Shown here piece by piece: positions 15,321 through 16,294 of a stretch of 16,294 nt of DNA. Below the pieces are notes generated by a model, which saw only the letters and a list, made by a program, of their open reading frames with translations, was not told the origin of the DNA and searched no databases. The position numbers were made by a program, and so were the translations under genes. Within the stretch, counting starts at the first letter, position 1. Every line of letters starts with the position of its first letter. This DNA is from Thermohalobaculum sp039030915. GTDB taxonomy: Bacteria > Pseudomonadota > Alphaproteobacteria > Rhodobacterales > Rhodobacteraceae. The DNA lies in NCBI GenBank assembly GCA_039030915.1, contig JBCCDG010000093.1, forward strand, positions 1 to 16,294, read 5' to 3'.

Positions 15321-15348
15321 TTCATACCCGAGGGCGCGGTTCGGTCAA
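15321..15348 (-). promoter_or_regulatory. Sigma-70-type promoter of the porin gene
   Basis: On the minus strand TTGACC (15343-15348) and TATGAA (15321-15326) are separated by 16 bp, the best promoter match in this intergenic region. Transcription would start near 15314, giving a leader of about 87 nt before the porin ATG. Confidence 0.65.
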
Positions 15349-15530
15349 TGACTGCAACAAGTACGGCAGACCCCTGCAAAACCACGGTGCATTTTCGCAA
15401 CAAGGCCGTCGTGCCTCCGCCGCACCCGGAACCGGCACAGCGACGGGATATGGGGGCTCGCGCGTTTGCACCCGCAAGGGCTTGTGATATGGCCCTTTCA
15501 CCGCTCGATGAGCCCCGGAGGATGAGTCAG

Positions 15531-16118
15531 ATGACCCGCTACGCCGCTTTCATGCTTCTCGTGCTGCCGTTCGGCCTCGCCGCCTGCTCGTCCGGCGGAG
15601 ACCTGAGCCCCCGGGAGGACGAGATCTCGACGGATATCGGCCGGGCGCCGCAGGTGCGCGACAGGAATCAGGAATCGGTCTTTGGCGAGGGCGGCATCAC
15701 CTTCGGTACCGGCGGCAGCGGGGGCGGCGGCTCGAGCATTGCCAGCGGGATCTTCGGCGACGACGAGGCACGGGGTGAAGGCATCCCGGTGAACAAGCAT
15801 CTCTGGCGCGCCTCGCTCGACACGCTCTCCTTCCTGCCCATTGCCTCGACCGACCCGTTTACCGGCGTGATCGCGACGGACTGGGGCGCCACGCCCGATG
15901 CGCCGGGGGAGCGTTTCAAGGTCACCGCTTATGTGGTCTCCAGCGAGCTGCAGGCCTCATCGCTCCGCGTCGCGGTCTTCCGCGAGACGTTGAACGACGA
16001 GCAGGTCTGGGCACCGGCGGCGGTGGACCCAACGACGGCGCGGCGCATCGAGGATGCGATCCTTACCCGCGCGCGGCAGATCAGGCTGGCGGAAGCGGAG
16101 GCGCAAGAGGCGGGCTGA
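15531..16118 (+). CDS. DUF3576-family lipoprotein upstream of leuS
   Basis: The product is 195 aa. Its N-terminus is a lipoprotein signal with lipobox LAAC and acylated Cys19; serine at +2 predicts release to the outer membrane. A Gly/Ser-rich linker (about 55-75) precedes the conserved domain beginning VNKHLWRASLDTLSFLPIASTDPFTGVIATDW, here cited by its landmarks LWRASLDTL and DPFTGVI. Those landmarks and the position ahead of leuS match DUF3576 proteins, a conserved alphaproteobacterial family without known function. The start at 15531 has GGAGG nine bases upstream; ATG 15522 abuts that site and is less likely. In relatives the order continues leuS-lptE-holA, hinting at an envelope role, which is inference. 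Confidence 0.88.
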   Translation: MTRYAAFMLLVLPFGLAACSSGGDLSPREDEISTDIGRAPQVRDRNQESVFGEGGITFGTGGSGGGGSSIASGIFGDDEARGEGIPVNKHLWRASLDTLSFLPIASTDPFTGVIATDWGATPDAPGERFKVTAYVVSSELQASSLRVAVFRETLNDEQVWAPAAVDPTTARRIEDAILTRARQIRLAEAEAQEAG

Positions 16119-16149
16119 ACCTGCCCCCGCCTCCGCTTACCCCTGCCGG

Positions 16150-16163
16150 CGCGTTGCAACGCG
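16150..16163. promoter_or_regulatory. Perfect 14-bp palindrome upstream of leuS
   Basis: CGCGTTGCAACGCG is a perfect inverted repeat with no spacer, 66 bp before the leuS start. The lack of a loop favours a dimeric-protein binding site over an RNA hairpin, although a short stem is possible. No T-tract follows, so it is not an obvious terminator for the lipoprotein gene. Confidence 0.4.
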
Positions 16164-16229
16164 GGCGCGCTTGGGCGTAAAGCCCCCGATGCGCGGCGGC
16201 GGGCCGCGGCACGAGGCGAGGGATGACGG

Positions 16230-16294
16230 ATGGCGCGCTACGACCCGGCGGAGATTGAGCCGAAGTGGCAGGAGGTCTGGCGCGAGCGGCGGAC
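16230..16294 (+). CDS. leuS: Leucyl-tRNA synthetase, 5' end only
   Basis: Only the first 21 codons lie in the window. The reading MARYDPAEIEPKWQEVW is characteristic of the LeuRS N-terminus (class I enzyme that charges tRNA-Leu with leucine). GAGGGA ends six bases before the ATG at 16230. The gene runs off the right edge. It follows the DUF3576-type lipoprotein by 111 bp on the same strand, a conserved neighbour relation in Alphaproteobacteria, which supports the call despite the short fragment. Confidence 0.93.
   Translation, partial: MARYDPAEIEPKWQEVWRERR

Overview
This is a GC-rich stretch of an alphaproteobacterial chromosome with ordinary housekeeping content. The class assignment rests on several markers: a FYDLN-type zinc-ribbon protein with an acidic tail, an intracellular PhaZ-type PHA depolymerase, a bifunctional CysG, a porin of the short MKK...GYMEQF type, and a DUF3576-like lipoprotein directly ahead of leuS. 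The porin and the lipoprotein-leuS order fit Rhodospirillales- or Rhodobacterales-like lineages; I cannot name the genus. I see no phage, IS element, CRISPR array, rRNA or tRNA.

Layout. (1) Positions 118-2900: the FYDLN protein (minus) is divergent from phaZ (plus), and phaZ is followed by a YgjP-type zinc metallopeptidase. (2) Positions 2901-3361: no gene, only GC-rich inverted repeats. (3) Positions 3362-7540: a class A penicillin-binding protein (minus) is divergent from the ammonium-sensing operon glnK-amtB (plus). A possible imperfect sigma-54 promoter precedes glnK and a strong intrinsic terminator follows amtB. (4) Positions 7541-10850: a REP-like inverted repeat, then rhlE (minus) divergent from cysG (plus). 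(5) Positions 10851-11432: a second gene-poor gap holding one GTTC-N7-GTTC match to the alphaproteobacterial LexA box. (6) Positions 11433-13984: a compact minus-strand operon of two related PAPS-type sulfotransferases and the PLP-homeostasis protein YggS, with 33 bp and then a 4-base ATGA overlap between genes. (7) Positions 14025-15227: a minus-strand outer-membrane porin with a clear sigma-70-type promoter and a terminator that lies only about 40 bp ahead of the sulfotransferases. (8) Positions 15531-16294: the lipoprotein and the 5' end of leuS, both plus strand.

How the genes relate. GlnK and AmtB form the familiar nitrogen-sensing and ammonium-uptake pair. CysG makes siroheme for sulfite or nitrite reductase but has no reductase gene beside it here. 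The sulfotransferase pair is the least ordinary feature: its acceptor is unknown, and its translational coupling to yggS and closeness to the porin terminator are worth checking. I do not find convincing evidence of a new multi-gene system.
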